This document shows, piece by piece, positions 52,582-64,000 of a stretch of DNA of 64,000 bases. The stretch lies in assembly GCA_014896255.1 (NCBI GenBank), contig JADBKT010000033.1, positions 124,001 to 188,000 of the forward strand. Direction: 5' to 3'. This DNA comes from Hydrogenibacillus sp. (lineage in GTDB: Bacteria; Bacillota; Bacilli; Thermicanales; DSM-22653). Each line of letters starts with the position of its first letter. The first letter of the stretch is position 1. Both the position numbers and the translations under genes were made by a program. The notes under the pieces were generated by a model. It was not told the origin of the DNA. It saw only the letters and a program-made list of their open reading frames with translations, and searched no databases.

Positions 52582-53961
52582 TTATTTCCCGAGACAAAAA
52601 TTGGCGAAAATTTCCTTGATCACGTCATCGCGCACATCTTCGCCCAGGATCTCGCCGAGGGCCCCGAGCGCCCGGCGGAGATCGATCAAGATCACGTCGT
52701 ACGGCAACGCCTCCCGAGCGGCGGCGAGCGCCTCGTCGAGGGCCGCGTGAGCGCGCCTGATCAGCTCCAGATGGCGGGCGTTGGCCGTGACCAAGGTCTC
52801 CGGCCGCGCCGCGGCATCGAAGCCGAGCACCGAGAGCACCGCCGCCTCCAGCGCCTCGAAACCGGAGCGCGTTTTCGCCGAAACAAAAACGATCGGCAGC
52901 GACGGCGCCAAAGATCGCACATCGTCCTCCCGCACCGTCACTTCCAGGTCCGCCTTGTTCACCACGACCACCGCCGTCCGCCCCCGGACCGCGTGGAGCA
53001 GAGACGCATCCTCCGCCGTGAGCGGCCGCGAGCCGTCCAGGACGACGAGCACAAGCGCAGCGCGTTCGAGGATCTCGCGCGTCCGCTGAACGCCGATCGC
53101 TTCGACGACGTCCGCCGTTTCGCGGATACCGGCCGTATCGACCAAAAGGAGCGGGATCCCGCCCAAGACGAACGGCGCCTCGATGAGATCGCGCGTCGTT
53201 CCCGGCACGTCGGTGACGATCGCCCGCTCCGACCGTAACATTGCGTTCAACAGCGATGATTTGCCCGCGTTCGGCAGGCCGACGATGGCCGTCTCCACCC
53301 CGTCGCGAAGCACGCTGCCCTGCGCCGCGGCGCGCATGAGGGACTCCAGGGAAGCGCGCGCATCCGTCAACCCCTCGACGATGCGCACGTACGTCGCCTC
53401 CGGCGCATCGTGTTCCGGATAATCGATGTGCACCTCGATTTCTGCCGTAAGGCGCAACAATCCCGCTTTCAGAGCGCGCACCTGCGCGCCGAACGCGCCC
53501 TGAAGCGCCCGGGCGCCGGCTTTGAGGGCCGCCTCGCTCTTCGCCCGGATGACGTCGATCGTCGCCTCCGCCTGAGCGAGGTCGATGCGCCCGTTTAAAA
53601 ACGCCCGCAGCGTAAACTCCCCGGGCTCGGCGAGTCGCGCCCCCTGCCGGAGGACAAGAGACAAGACCGTCTTGGCCACAAGCACCCCGCCGTGCACGTG
53701 GATCTCCACCACGTCCTCCCGCGTAAAACTCCGCGGCGCGCGCATCACCGCCACGAGCGCCTCATCGATGACGGCGCCGCTTTCCGGGTCGACGACGTGC
53801 CCGTAGGCCAGCGTATGCGACTTGAGGCCGGACAACGGACGACGTCCGCGAAAGAGCGGCTCCGCGACGCGGATCGCCTCCGAACCGCTCACGCGGATGA
53901 TCGCCACCCCACCTTCGCCGAGCGGCGTGACCACCGCCGCGATCGTCTCCTCGATGAACAT
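52582..53961 (-). CDS. mnmE: tRNA modification GTPase MnmE
   Basis: A 459-residue GTPase (TrmE/ThdF). The N-terminal tetrahydrofolate-binding domain starts FIEETIAAVVTPLGEGGVAI; the G domain has GLPNAGKSSLLNAML, DVPGTTRD, DTAGIRET and VVNKADLE; the C-terminus ends with the family motif NFCLGK whose cysteine is essential. ATG 53961 follows AAGGAGGG. Only 35 bases separate it from yidC, so jag is absent. Confidence 0.97.
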   Translation of the reverse strand: MFIEETIAAVVTPLGEGGVAIIRVSGSEAIRVAEPLFRGRRPLSGLKSHTLAYGHVVDPESGAVIDEALVAVMRAPRSFTREDVVEIHVHGGVLVAKTVLSLVLRQGARLAEPGEFTLRAFLNGRIDLAQAEATIDVIRAKSEAALKAGARALQGAFGAQVRALKAGLLRLTAEIEVHIDYPEHDAPEATYVRIVEGLTDARASLESLMRAAAQGSVLRDGVETAIVGLPNAGKSSLLNAMLRSERAIVTDVPGTTRDLIEAPFVLGGIPLLLVDTAGIRETADVVEAIGVQRTREILERAALVLVVLDGSRPLTAEDASLLHAVRGRTAVVVVNKADLEVTVREDDVRSLAPSLPIVFVSAKTRSGFEALEAAVLSVLGFDAAARPETLVTANARHLELIRRAHAALDEALAAAREALPYDVILIDLRRALGALGEILGEDVRDDVIKEIFANFCLGK

Positions 53962-53996
53962 GACGCCCTCCTTAAGCGACGGCCGACACTTGCGCT

Positions 53997-54767
53997 TCAA
54001 CGCTTCACGGTGTCTTCCTCCTTCGGCGCCGGGCGCATGGCGCGGACGAGATCCTTAAGCAACCACGTCTGCACGACGGTGAACGCGCTGGAGTAAATCC
54101 AGTACAACTGCAGCGCCGACGGGAAAGAAAGCGTGACGAACAACGTGACAAGCGGCATGATGATGAGCATCAGCGTCATTTGCGCATTGTTTTGCACCAT
54201 CGGGTTCAGGCGCTGGGAAACCCACATCGACAAAAACGTCACGATCGCCGCCAACACCGGCAACACATAATACGGATCGCGCACGCCGAGCTCCAACCAC
54301 AAAAAACTCGCCGTCTTAATGTGCGGGCTGCGGCGCACCGCGCTGAACAAAGCAAAGAACACCGGAGCCTGGGCAAGCAACGGGAAATACGAACCCATCG
54401 GATTGACATCGTACTCCTGGAAAAGACGCATCATTTCTTTTTGCATCTTCTCCGGATCCTTTTTATATTTTTCCCGGATTTTCAGCATCTCCGGTTGGAT
54501 CTTTTGCATCTTGGCCATGTTTTTGTACTGGTTGACGGTGAGCGGCAAGATGAGGAGCCGAACGAGGATCGTGACCGCCAATATGGCGAGACCATACGAA
54601 CCCCACAGGACCGATTGAAGCCAATCGATCAACAGCGAGATCGGATAAACAAAAAAAGCGTCGAAAAAACCGTTGCGCGGATCCGGCGGCACGTCCAACG
54701 GCGCACAGCCGGTCGTGACCGAAACCAACGCGACCAAGACGAGCGCGACCCGCAAGGTCGAGGTCAA
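53997..54767 (-). CDS. yidC: Membrane protein insertase YidC (SpoIIIJ/OxaA type)
   Basis: A 256-residue lipoprotein insertase with signal peptide and lipobox VTTGC (Cys21), then five membrane helices and the conserved arginine in LAVTILVRLLILPLT within the membrane groove. EMMRLFQEYDVNPMGSYFPL and WIYSSAFTVVQTWLLK are family blocks. TTG 54767 follows AGGAGG and overlaps the rnpA stop. In Bacillus this origin-proximal copy (SpoIIIJ) is needed for forespore development. Confidence 0.95.
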   Translation of the reverse strand: MTSTLRVALVLVALVSVTTGCAPLDVPPDPRNGFFDAFFVYPISLLIDWLQSVLWGSYGLAILAVTILVRLLILPLTVNQYKNMAKMQKIQPEMLKIREKYKKDPEKMQKEMMRLFQEYDVNPMGSYFPLLAQAPVFFALFSAVRRSPHIKTASFLWLELGVRDPYYVLPVLAAIVTFLSMWVSQRLNPMVQNNAQMTLMLIIMPLVTLFVTLSFPSALQLYWIYSSAFTVVQTWLLKDLVRAMRPAPKEEDTVKR

Positions 54768-55117
54768 CGCAACTCCTCCTTCTGCTTGTGCAGGCGTGAA
54801 CGGCGCAGAAGCCCGAGAAACGACGACTCGATGTCGCTGAACGTACTTTCGCGAATGCCGGACCGAGCGATGACGACCAGGTCAAACCCGGGGCGGACGC
54901 CAGGCGCCAGCGCGCGGGCGATCTCCCGCAAGACACGCTTATAATAATTGCGTCGTACGGCTTTGCCGATCTTCTTGCTCACGGAAAAACCGATGCGCAC
55001 CGCCCCGTCGTCTTCTCGCTTTAAATAATATAAAACGAGCCGCCCGTCCGCAACCGATCTTCCGGAGGCGATCACCCGCGCGAAATCTTCGTTTTTGCGC
55101 AGCCGCTCGAACGTCAT
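54764..55117 (-). CDS. rnpA: Ribonuclease P protein component
   Basis: A 117-residue basic protein helping the RNase P RNA mature tRNA 5' ends. It has RLRKNEDFARVIASGRS and the RNA-binding GFSVSKKIGKAVRRNYYKRV; the usual RNR motif appears as RNY here. The gene is 75 bases after rpmH with a terminator-like hairpin between, and overlaps yidC by four bases. Confidence 0.96.
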   Translation of the reverse strand: MTFERLRKNEDFARVIASGRSVADGRLVLYYLKREDDGAVRIGFSVSKKIGKAVRRNYYKRVLREIARALAPGVRPGFDLVVIARSGIRESTFSDIESSFLGLLRRSRLHKQKEELR

Positions 55118-55159
55118 GCCTCTCCTCGCCCGTCGCCGAAGGCGTCGTCCATTGCTCAG

Positions 55160-55185
55160 AAAAAAAAGGCCACACGGCGATGGCC
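55160..55185 (-). terminator. Terminator/attenuator between rpmH and rnpA
   Basis: Arms GGCCA (55168-55172) and TGGCC (55181-55185) are followed on the minus strand by eight T (55160-55167), eight bases after the rpmH stop. It would let L34 be made in excess over the RNase P protein. Confidence 0.75.
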
Positions 55186-55192
55186 CGTTTTC

Positions 55193-55330
55193 TCAGGCAG
55201 AAAGCACCTTGCGGCCTTTTTTGCGTCGCGCCTTGATGATCTTTTGGCCGCTCTTCGTCTTCATCCGCTTGCGGAAACCGTGCACTTTCTTTCGATAGCG
55301 TTTATTCGGACGATACGTCGGTTTGGCCAT
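55193..55330 (-). CDS. rpmH: 50S ribosomal protein L34
   Basis: A 45-residue basic protein reading [20 protein letters not shown], then [20 protein letters not shown] and VLSA, with the invariant VHGFR-R-R core of L34. ATG 55330 follows AGGAGGGAAGG. It begins with an unusual AK pair before the PTY segment, one residue longer than B. subtilis L34. Promoter at 55384-55412. Confidence 0.97.
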   Translation of the reverse strand: MAKPTYRPNKRYRKKVHGFRKRMKTKSGQKIIKARRKKGRKVLSA

Positions 55331-55383
55331 GTCCTTCCCTCCTGTCGATTCACGCCCATCTTTCGAGGATTACACTTTTGATG

Positions 55384-55412
55384 ATTATAAAGAGGCGTGC
55401 GCCGCTTGTCAA
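55384..55412 (-). promoter_or_regulatory. Consensus sigma-A promoter of rpmH
   Basis: TTGACA (55407-55412) and TATAAT (55384-55389), both perfect, are 17 bases apart on the minus strand, 54 bases before the rpmH start. Confidence 0.92.
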
Positions 55413-55429
55413 ACGCGGCTCGAAGCGGC

Positions 55430-55720
55430 GGCCGTCCACAAGCGCTGTGGACGACGCGGCCGAAAGCGCGCATCACCCCGCCTCATCCAAAAGGTTATCC
55501 CCAAATCCCAAGGCCGCGGATCCATCCACAACGGGTTTTGGGATATTGTGGATGAATGCGGCGGATCGTTGCGACTGACGCCGAAATTTGCTATGATGGT
55601 CTCATCCGCTCTGGGGAAAACCGGAGTTTATCCACAAGCTTATTCACAGCTGTGGATAACCGTTTTCCCGTCCTTCGCCACTTGTGGACGACGACGATGT
55701 GCATCCAGCGTGCGATGTGG
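55430..55720. other. oriC, dnaA-upstream box cluster
   Basis: The rpmH-dnaA gap holds many DnaA boxes. The core is TTATCCACA (55628-55636), TTATTCACA (55640-55648) and inverted TGTGGATAA (55651-55659); one-mismatch copies include TTATCCCCA near 55494, TGTGGATGA near 55547 and a copy near 55525. Further TGTGGA sequences lie at about 55446, 55683 and 55718. Together with the dnaA-dnaN cluster this forms a bipartite Bacillus-type origin. Confidence 0.88.
55569..55597 (+). promoter_or_regulatory. Sigma-A promoter of dnaA
   Basis: TTGCGA (55569-55574) and TATGAT (55592-55597) are 17 bases apart. The transcript starts about 25 bases before the DnaA-box core at 55628, so DnaA can repress its own gene. 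Confidence 0.8.
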
Positions 55721-55749
55721 ATTTTTTTTTGTCCCACGAGGTGACCGAC

Positions 55750-57123
55750 ATGACCCCGATGACCGCCGAGGCCGCGCAACACATTTGGCAACAGGTGCTG
55801 GAGATCCTAAAGGCCCGCATCAGCAAACCGAGCTTCGATACATGGTTCGGCGAAACGACGGCTGCGGCGAAAGATGATCAACAATTCATAATCATAACGC
55901 CAAATACATTCATCAAAGGCTGGCTGTCCGACAACTACACCGAATACCTGTCCGACCTGATCGAAAGTATCGCCGGTCGACCGTTCCGCGTCGGCTTCAT
56001 CACCCGCGAAGAGTGGGAATCCGCGCCGCCCGACGCGCGCACCGCTCCAGACCTTCCGCCGACAAACCCGACGGCGGACGCCAAATCGTCCGATCCGCTC
56101 AACCCGAAGTACGTGTTCGAAACGTTTGTCGTCGGCAACGGGAACCGCTTCGCCCACGCCGCGGCCTACGCCGTCGCCGAACGCCCGGCGCAATCGTACA
56201 ACCCCCTGTTCATCTACGGCGGCGTCGGGCTCGGCAAAACCCATCTCATGCACGCCATCGGGCACTACGTCCGCAAACACCACCCGGGACTGAAAGTCGT
56301 CTATCTGTCCGCCGAAAAATTCACCAACGAATTCATCCACGCCATCCGCGACAACGCTCCGGAATCGTTCCGCAACAAATATCGGAACGTCGATCTGCTC
56401 CTCATCGACGACATCCAGTTTTTGGCCAACAAAGAGCAGACGCAGGAAGAATTTTTCCATACCTTCAACACGCTGCACGAAGCAAACAAGCAGATCGTCA
56501 TCTCCAGCGACCGCCCGCCGAAGAGCATCCCCACGCTGGAAGACCGGCTGCGCTCGCGTTTTGAATGGGGCCTGATCACCGACATCCAGCCGCCCGATCT
56601 GGAAACGCGCGTGGCGATCTTATACAAGAAGGCCAAAGGGGAAGGCATCAACATTCCGCACGACGCCCTCTTGTACATCGCCAGCCAGGTGAGCACCAAC
56701 ATCCGCGAACTGGAAGGAGCGCTCATCCGCGTCATCGCCTACGCCTCCCTCGTCCGCCGCGACATCGACGTGCCCCTGGCGGAAGAAGCGCTCAAGGACC
56801 TCATCGCCCAAAAAAATCACAAAAAGCTCACTGTCTTCGACATTCAAAAGACGGTCGCCGACTACTACGGCGTAAAGATCGAAGACCTCAAAGGCAAAAA
56901 GCGTTCCAAGGAGATCGTCCTGCCGCGTCAGGTGGCCATGTACTTGACGCGGGAGATGACCGAGCTGTCGCTGCCGAAGATCGGCCAGGAATTCGGCGGG
57001 CGCGACCACACGACGGTGTTGCACGCCCACGAAAAGATCACCGAGCAGGCAAGAAGCGACGCCGCCCTTCAAAAAGCGCTCAAAGAAATCCGCGAACGGC
57101 TCAGCGTATTCACAGGCGGATAA
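55750..57123 (+). CDS. dnaA: Chromosomal replication initiator DnaA
   Basis: A 457-residue AAA+ initiator. ATG 55750 ([20 protein letters not shown]) is preceded by GAGGTGA; the frame stays open for 22 codons upstream without a better site. Domain I (1-85), a short Pro/Asp-rich linker, AAA+ domain with Walker [16 protein letters not shown] and Walker [11 protein letters not shown], and domain IV with [14 protein letters not shown], which reads DnaA boxes. It is flanked on both sides by DnaA-box clusters. Confidence 0.98.
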   Translation: MTPMTAEAAQHIWQQVLEILKARISKPSFDTWFGETTAAAKDDQQFIIITPNTFIKGWLSDNYTEYLSDLIESIAGRPFRVGFITREEWESAPPDARTAPDLPPTNPTADAKSSDPLNPKYVFETFVVGNGNRFAHAAAYAVAERPAQSYNPLFIYGGVGLGKTHLMHAIGHYVRKHHPGLKVVYLSAEKFTNEFIHAIRDNAPESFRNKYRNVDLLLIDDIQFLANKEQTQEEFFHTFNTLHEANKQIVISSDRPPKSIPTLEDRLRSRFEWGLITDIQPPDLETRVAILYKKAKGEGINIPHDALLYIASQVSTNIRELEGALIRVIAYASLVRRDIDVPLAEEALKDLIAQKNHKKLTVFDIQKTVADYYGVKIEDLKGKKRSKEIVLPRQVAMYLTREMTELSLPKIGQEFGGRDHTTVLHAHEKITEQARSDAALQKALKEIRERLSVFTGG

Positions 57124-57275
57124 ATGCCGCCCCCATCCTCATCCACAACGATGACGGCGTCAGGCGGTTATCCACGGAAGTTTTCCACAAATCCACAGGC
57201 GCTAAGACGATGAAGACGATCTGTGAACATAAAAGCCATATCGAGCAAAAGAAGAAAGCGAGGTCCAAACAATCC
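57124..57275. other. oriC, dnaA-dnaN box cluster
   Basis: Between dnaA and dnaN lie TCATCCACA (57139-57147), TTATCCACG (57168-57176), TTTTCCACA (57181-57189) and AAATCCACA (57189-57197), all same-strand DnaA-box variants, then a purine-rich AT-richer stretch (about 57225-57275) that may be the unwinding region. The ATG at 57210 opens the dnaN frame early but has no Shine-Dalgarno. Confidence 0.75.
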
Positions 57276-58394
57276 GTGCGCATCACCGTCCAACAAACGA
57301 CGCTCATCACCGCCCTCAGCCACGCCGCCCGAGGGGTCGAGGCACGAACGACGATGCCCATCTTAAGCGGTCTCCTGTGGGAAGTCGAAACCCACGCCAT
57401 GCGGTTTACGGCGACGAATGACGATTACACGATCGTCCACCGCCTGCCGATCGACGGGGAAACCATACGGGTGACGGCGAGCGGACGCGTCGTTTTGCCG
57501 GCCAAGCTGACGACCGATCTCGTACGCCGTCTGCCGCAGGTCCCGCTTGAGGTGACCGTCGACGCCCAAAACGTCGTCCATTTTTCCGCCGGTGCGCTCG
57601 AATATACCGTCCACGGTATGGAAGCAGAGGACTTTCCGCGGCTGCCGACGCTTCCTCTGACCACGATGTGGCACGTCTCCGGTCGGAGGCTCGCGGCCCT
57701 TTTCCGCCACGTGCTGTTCGCCGTGGCGGTGGACCAGACGCGTCCGATCTTAAAGGGGGTCGAACTCGTCGCCGAAGAACGGCGCCTCGTCGCCACGGCC
57801 ACCGACAGCCACCGCCTGGCGCAGAGCGAATTGGAACTCGTCGGCGAGGCGACGGACGGCAAGCTGGTCGTCCCGGGCAAGAGCGTGCAGGAGGTCATCG
57901 GTCTGTTTGAAGCGAGGGAGGAGCCGGTCGAGCTCGCCCTCGGCGATAAGGTGCTGGTCATGCAGGATGATCGCTTCACCGTCTATTTCCGGCTGCTTTC
58001 CGGCGCCTATCCGGACACGCGCATGCTCATTCCTCGGGAGGCGAAGACGTCCGTCACGTTCGAGCGCCTCCGGCTCATCGACGCGCTGGAGCGGGCGTTC
58101 GTCATCGCCCAGCACAACCGCAACCAGACCGTCCGGCTGACCGTCGGGGAAACGGTGGAGCTTTTCACCGTCCATCCGGAACTCGGCAAATACAACGAGA
58201 CGATCGCCGTCCGCGCGCGGCAGGGCGACGATCTGGTCATCTGGTTCAACGCCCGCTATCTTCTCGACGCGCTGAAATACATCGACGCGGAGGCGGTCGC
58301 AATCGGCGCCAATGGCGCCCTTTCGCCGTTCGTCGTACGACCCGAAGGCGCAACGGTGCCGACGCACCTCATCGTTCCCGTGAAAACCGGATGA
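57276..58394 (+). CDS. dnaN: DNA polymerase III beta subunit (sliding clamp)
   Basis: A 372-residue clamp of three similar domains. GTG 57276 gives RITVQQTTLITALSHAARGV, aligning with the start of Bacillus DnaN, and GAGGT lies 11 bases upstream; the in-frame ATG 57210 would add 22 residues. Blocks include TTMPILSGLLWEVE, RPILKGVELVAEERRLVATA and the C-terminal HLIVPVKTG. The yaaA S4-domain gene normally after it is missing; recF follows after 18 bases. Confidence 0.97.
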   Translation: MRITVQQTTLITALSHAARGVEARTTMPILSGLLWEVETHAMRFTATNDDYTIVHRLPIDGETIRVTASGRVVLPAKLTTDLVRRLPQVPLEVTVDAQNVVHFSAGALEYTVHGMEAEDFPRLPTLPLTTMWHVSGRRLAALFRHVLFAVAVDQTRPILKGVELVAEERRLVATATDSHRLAQSELELVGEATDGKLVVPGKSVQEVIGLFEAREEPVELALGDKVLVMQDDRFTVYFRLLSGAYPDTRMLIPREAKTSVTFERLRLIDALERAFVIAQHNRNQTVRLTVGETVELFTVHPELGKYNETIAVRARQGDDLVIWFNARYLLDALKYIDAEAVAIGANGALSPFVVRPEGATVPTHLIVPVKTG

Positions 58395-58412
58395 CGACCG
58401 GGAGGATCGTTT

Positions 58413-61507
<3,095 letters not shown>

Positions 61508-61567
61508 AGAAGACATGGGTGCCGACGCTTCCATCGCCTGCCAAACGCCGGAATGAGGGGGTTCGAG

Positions 61568-64000
61568 ATGCTGCCGGAGCGCATCCGCGAAGTGAACATC
61601 AGCCAAGAAATGAAAAGCGCCTTCATCGATTACGCGATGAGCGTCATCGTCAGCCGGGCGTTGCCCGACGTGCGCGACGGGCTCAAACCCGTCCATCGGC
61701 GCATCCTCTACGCCATGCTCCAAGGCGGCATGACGCCCGACAAACCGTGGCGCAAATCGGCGGTCATCGTCGGCGACGTGCTCGGGAAATTCCACCCGCA
61801 TGGCGACGCCGCGGTGTACGAGACGATGGTGCGCATGGCGCAAGATTTTTCGTACCGTTACCCGCTGATCGACGGGCAGGGCAACTTCGGTTCGATCGAC
61901 GGGGACGGCGCGGCGGCGATGCGTTACACCGAAGCGCGCCTTTCGCCGATCGCCATGGAGCTGCTCAGGGACATCAAGAAGGACACCGTCGATTTTCAGC
62001 CGAACTACGACGGCCGTGAGGAAGAACCGGTCGTCCTCCCGGCCCGCTTTCCGCATCTGTTGGCCAACGGCGCCGGAGGCATCGCCGTCGGCATGGCCAC
62101 GAACATCCCGCCGCATAATTTGCGCGAGTTGATCGACGCGGCGGTCTACCTCCTCGATCATCCGGAGGCCGACGTCCACGCCTTGATGCGCTTCGTGCAA
62201 GGCCCCGATTTTCCGACGGGGGGGATCATCCTCGGCCGCGAGGGGATCGAGAAAGCGTACACGACCGGCCGCGGTTCGGTCATCATCCGCGCCAAAGCGG
62301 TGATCGAGACGAGCGGCGGAAGGCCGCGGATCATCGTGCAGGAAGTGCCGTATCAGGTGAACAAGGCCCGGCTGATCGAGAAAATCGCCGAGCTCGTGCG
62401 CGAAAAGCGGCTCGACGGGATCGCCGACCTGCGCGACGAATCCGACCGCGAAGGCGTGCGCATCGTCATCGAACTCCGCCGCGACGCGAGCCCGCACGTC
62501 GTCTTGAACAATCTGTACAAGCATACGGCGATGCAGACGTCGTTCGGCATCCTGCTTCTCGCTCTGGTCGACGGCCGTCCGGAAGTGCTGACGCTCAAGG
62601 AGGCGCTTTTCCATTACCTGGCGCATCAGCAAGAGGTCGTCCGTCGACGGACGGAGCATGACCTGAACAAGGCGGAGGCGCGGCTCAACATCGTCGAAGG
62701 GCTGATGCACGCCATCGACATCGTCGACGATCTCGTCGACCGCCGCGGTCCGATCCGCGCTGCGCACACGCGGGAGGAAGCCCTGCGGAACCTCACGGCG
62801 CCCGCGTTTGTGATCGACGGCCGTTCGGTACCGATGGGCTTCAATGAAGCGCAGGCGAAAGCCATCTTGGACATGCGCCTGGAACAGCTGACCGGCTTGT
62901 CCATCGAGCGGCTGAGCGAAGAAGAAGAGGCGCTCAAGGCGGAAGTGCGCCGCCTCAGGCATATTCTCGCCGATCCGGCGGCGAAAAACGCCGTCATCCG
63001 CGCGGAGCTCATCGAGATCCGCGACCGCTTCGGCGACGGGCGGCGGACGAAGATCGTCCAGGAAGACGGTTCGATCTCCGAAGAAGAACTGATCGAGGAC
63101 GAACCGGTGGTTCTGTCTCTGACGTTGAGCGGCTACATCAAGCGCGTGCCGGCGGCCACGTACAAAAGCCAACGCCGCGGCGGGCGCGGCGTCGTCGGGA
63201 TGGGCATGAAGGACGACGATTTCGTCCGCCATCTCATCTACGCCAAAGCGCACGATACGGTCCTCTTTTTCACCAACCGCGGCCGGGTGTATCGCCTCAG
63301 GGCGTACGAGGTGCCGGAAGCGGGACGGACGGCGAAAGGCACGGCGGTCGTCAATCTGCTCGCCCTCGCGCCGAACGAGCAGATCGCGGCGATGGTCGGT
63401 CTCGAAGCGGAAGCGCCGAGAGCGGAGCGTTTCGTCTTCTTCGTCACCCGGCGCGGGCTCGTCAAGCGCACCCCGCTTCGGGAATTTGAACACATCCGCA
63501 AGGCGGGTCTAAACGCCGTCGCCCTGCGGGACGACGATGAACTCGTCGCCGTGCGCTTCACCGACGGCCGCGGCGAGGTGCTGTTGGCCACGAAAAAAGG
63601 CATGAGCATCCGTTTTCGGGAGGACGAAGTGCGCCCGATGATGCGCGCGGCGGCCGGCGTCAAGGGCATCGAGCTGGATGCGGGCGACGAGGTCATCGGC
63701 GCCGACGTCATCGACGATCCCGGACGGACGGACGACGCCGCGCTTCTCGTCGTCACCGAAAACGGCTTCGGCAAGCGCACGCCGCTTTCCGAGTACCGCC
63801 TGCAAGGGCGCGGCGGCCGCGGCATCAAGACCGTCCGGCGCAGCGAAAAGACCGGCGACGTCGTAGGTCTTTCGCTCGTTCGGGACGATGAGGACGTGCT
63901 CGTCGTCACCGACGGCGGCGTCGTCATCCGCATTCCGGCGGCCGAGATCTCCGTCATGGGTCGCGACGCCCAAGGCGTGCGCCTCATGCGCTTAGACGAC
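61568..64000 (+). CDS. gyrA: DNA gyrase subunit A (3' end beyond the window)
   Basis: 811 codons are visible from ATG 61568 (GAGGGGG upstream) to the right edge with no stop, near the full expected length of about 820. [20 protein letters not shown]-type start is present as [20 protein letters not shown], then [20 protein letters not shown] with the catalytic tyrosine in [19 protein letters not shown], and six C-terminal beta-propeller blades including the GyrA box-like [17 protein letters not shown]. The quinolone region reads GDAAVYET, i.e. Ala where many species have Ser. Confidence 0.98.
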   Translation, partial: MLPERIREVNISQEMKSAFIDYAMSVIVSRALPDVRDGLKPVHRRILYAMLQGGMTPDKPWRKSAVIVGDVLGKFHPHGDAAVYETMVRMAQDFSYRYPLIDGQGNFGSIDGDGAAAMRYTEARLSPIAMELLRDIKKDTVDFQPNYDGREEEPVVLPARFPHLLANGAGGIAVGMATNIPPHNLRELIDAAVYLLDHPEADVHALMRFVQGPDFPTGGIILGREGIEKAYTTGRGSVIIRAKAVIETSGGRPRIIVQEVPYQVNKARLIEKIAELVREKRLDGIADLRDESDREGVRIVIELRRDASPHVVLNNLYKHTAMQTSFGILLLALVDGRPEVLTLKEALFHYLAHQQEVVRRRTEHDLNKAEARLNIVEGLMHAIDIVDDLVDRRGPIRAAHTREEALRNLTAPAFVIDGRSVPMGFNEAQAKAILDMRLEQLTGLSIERLSEEEEALKAEVRRLRHILADPAAKNAVIRAELIEIRDRFGDGRRTKIVQEDGSISEEELIEDEPVVLSLTLSGYIKRVPAATYKSQRRGGRGVVGMGMKDDDFVRHLIYAKAHDTVLFFTNRGRVYRLRAYEVPEAGRTAKGTAVVNLLALAPNEQIAAMVGLEAEAPRAERFVFFVTRRGLVKRTPLREFEHIRKAGLNAVALRDDDELVAVRFTDGRGEVLLATKKGMSIRFREDEVRPMMRAAAGVKGIELDAGDEVIGADVIDDPGRTDDAALLVVTENGFGKRTPLSEYRLQGRGGRGIKTVRRSEKTGDVVGLSLVRDDEDVLVVTDGGVVIRIPAAEISVMGRDAQGVRLMRLDD

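Noticed and set aside
55684-55749. In-frame extension of dnaA by 22 codons upstream
   Set aside because: The ATG at 55684 has no Shine-Dalgarno and overlaps DnaA-box-like sequence; ATG 55750 has GAGGTGA and gives the normal N-terminus.

Overview
The window is the replication-origin region of a GC-rich, spore-forming, low-GC-lineage (Bacillales-type) Gram-positive chromosome. The evidence is the gene order rpmH-dnaA-dnaN-recF-gyrB-gyrA on one side and rnpA-spoIIIJ(yidC)-mnmE-mnmG-rsmG-noc-parA-parB on the other, the complete walRK-yycHIJ-htrA-rlmH block, the sporulation-type gene yyaC, an in-gene parS site, an FMN riboswitch on ribD, and coproporphyrin-type heme genes. The high GC content and the respiratory/fatty-acid-type gene at the left edge would suit a thermophilic aerobe such as Hydrogenibacillus or a relative, but the species cannot be fixed from the sequence alone. 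No rRNA, tRNA, CRISPR array, insertion sequence or prophage was seen.

Layout. 0-5 kb: 5' part of a fadF-like membrane Fe-S oxidoreductase, speB-speE (polyamines), and the divergent class A penicillin-binding protein pbpG. 5-13 kb: glcK-tmk, an orphan histidine-kinase-like protein with a degraded ATPase domain, a large M16C peptidase, a bactofilin-M23 peptidase pair and deoD. 13-17 kb: hemE-hemH-hemY. 17-21.6 kb: ribD-ribE-ribBA-ribH behind a complete FMN riboswitch, terminator and sigma-A promoter. 21.7-25.2 kb: an accessory block with a LolCD/MacB-like ABC exporter or importer whose permease carries a histidine-rich loop, a small lipoprotein that looks frameshifted, and a decayed alkaline phosphatase. 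25-29 kb: pgcA and a merR-merA mercury module with its operator. 29-38.5 kb: rlmH, htrA-type protease, yycJIH, walK, walR and a LysM-G5-M23 cell-wall hydrolase. 38.6-46.5 kb: dnaB, rplI, rpsR, ssb, rpsF, ychF, a molybdopterin oxidoreductase, DUF951, plsC and yyaC. 46.5-55.3 kb: DUF554, parB, parA, noc, rsmG, mnmG, mnmE, yidC, rnpA, rpmH. 55.3-57.3 kb: bipartite oriC flanking dnaA. 57.3-64 kb: dnaN, recF, gyrB, gyrA (cut by the right edge).

Almost every gene points away from oriC (minus strand to its left, plus strand to its right), so transcription runs with the replication fork; only pbpG, the histidine-kinase-like gene and yyaC run head-on. Genes are tightly packed with many 4-base stop/start overlaps, and about 20 of roughly 50 genes start with GTG or TTG behind clear Shine-Dalgarno sequences. 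Long antisense ORFs (up to 1334 codons opposite gyrBA) are composition artefacts of the high GC content.

The window is mostly conserved housekeeping DNA. The parts that repay a second look are the 21.7-25.2 kb accessory block, the degenerate kinase, an apparent one-base frame problem at the pbpG start, the mer module with an unusual operator, and the absence of several genes that normally sit in this neighbourhood (jag, yaaA, yaaB, purA, yybT). I saw no clearly novel multi-gene system.
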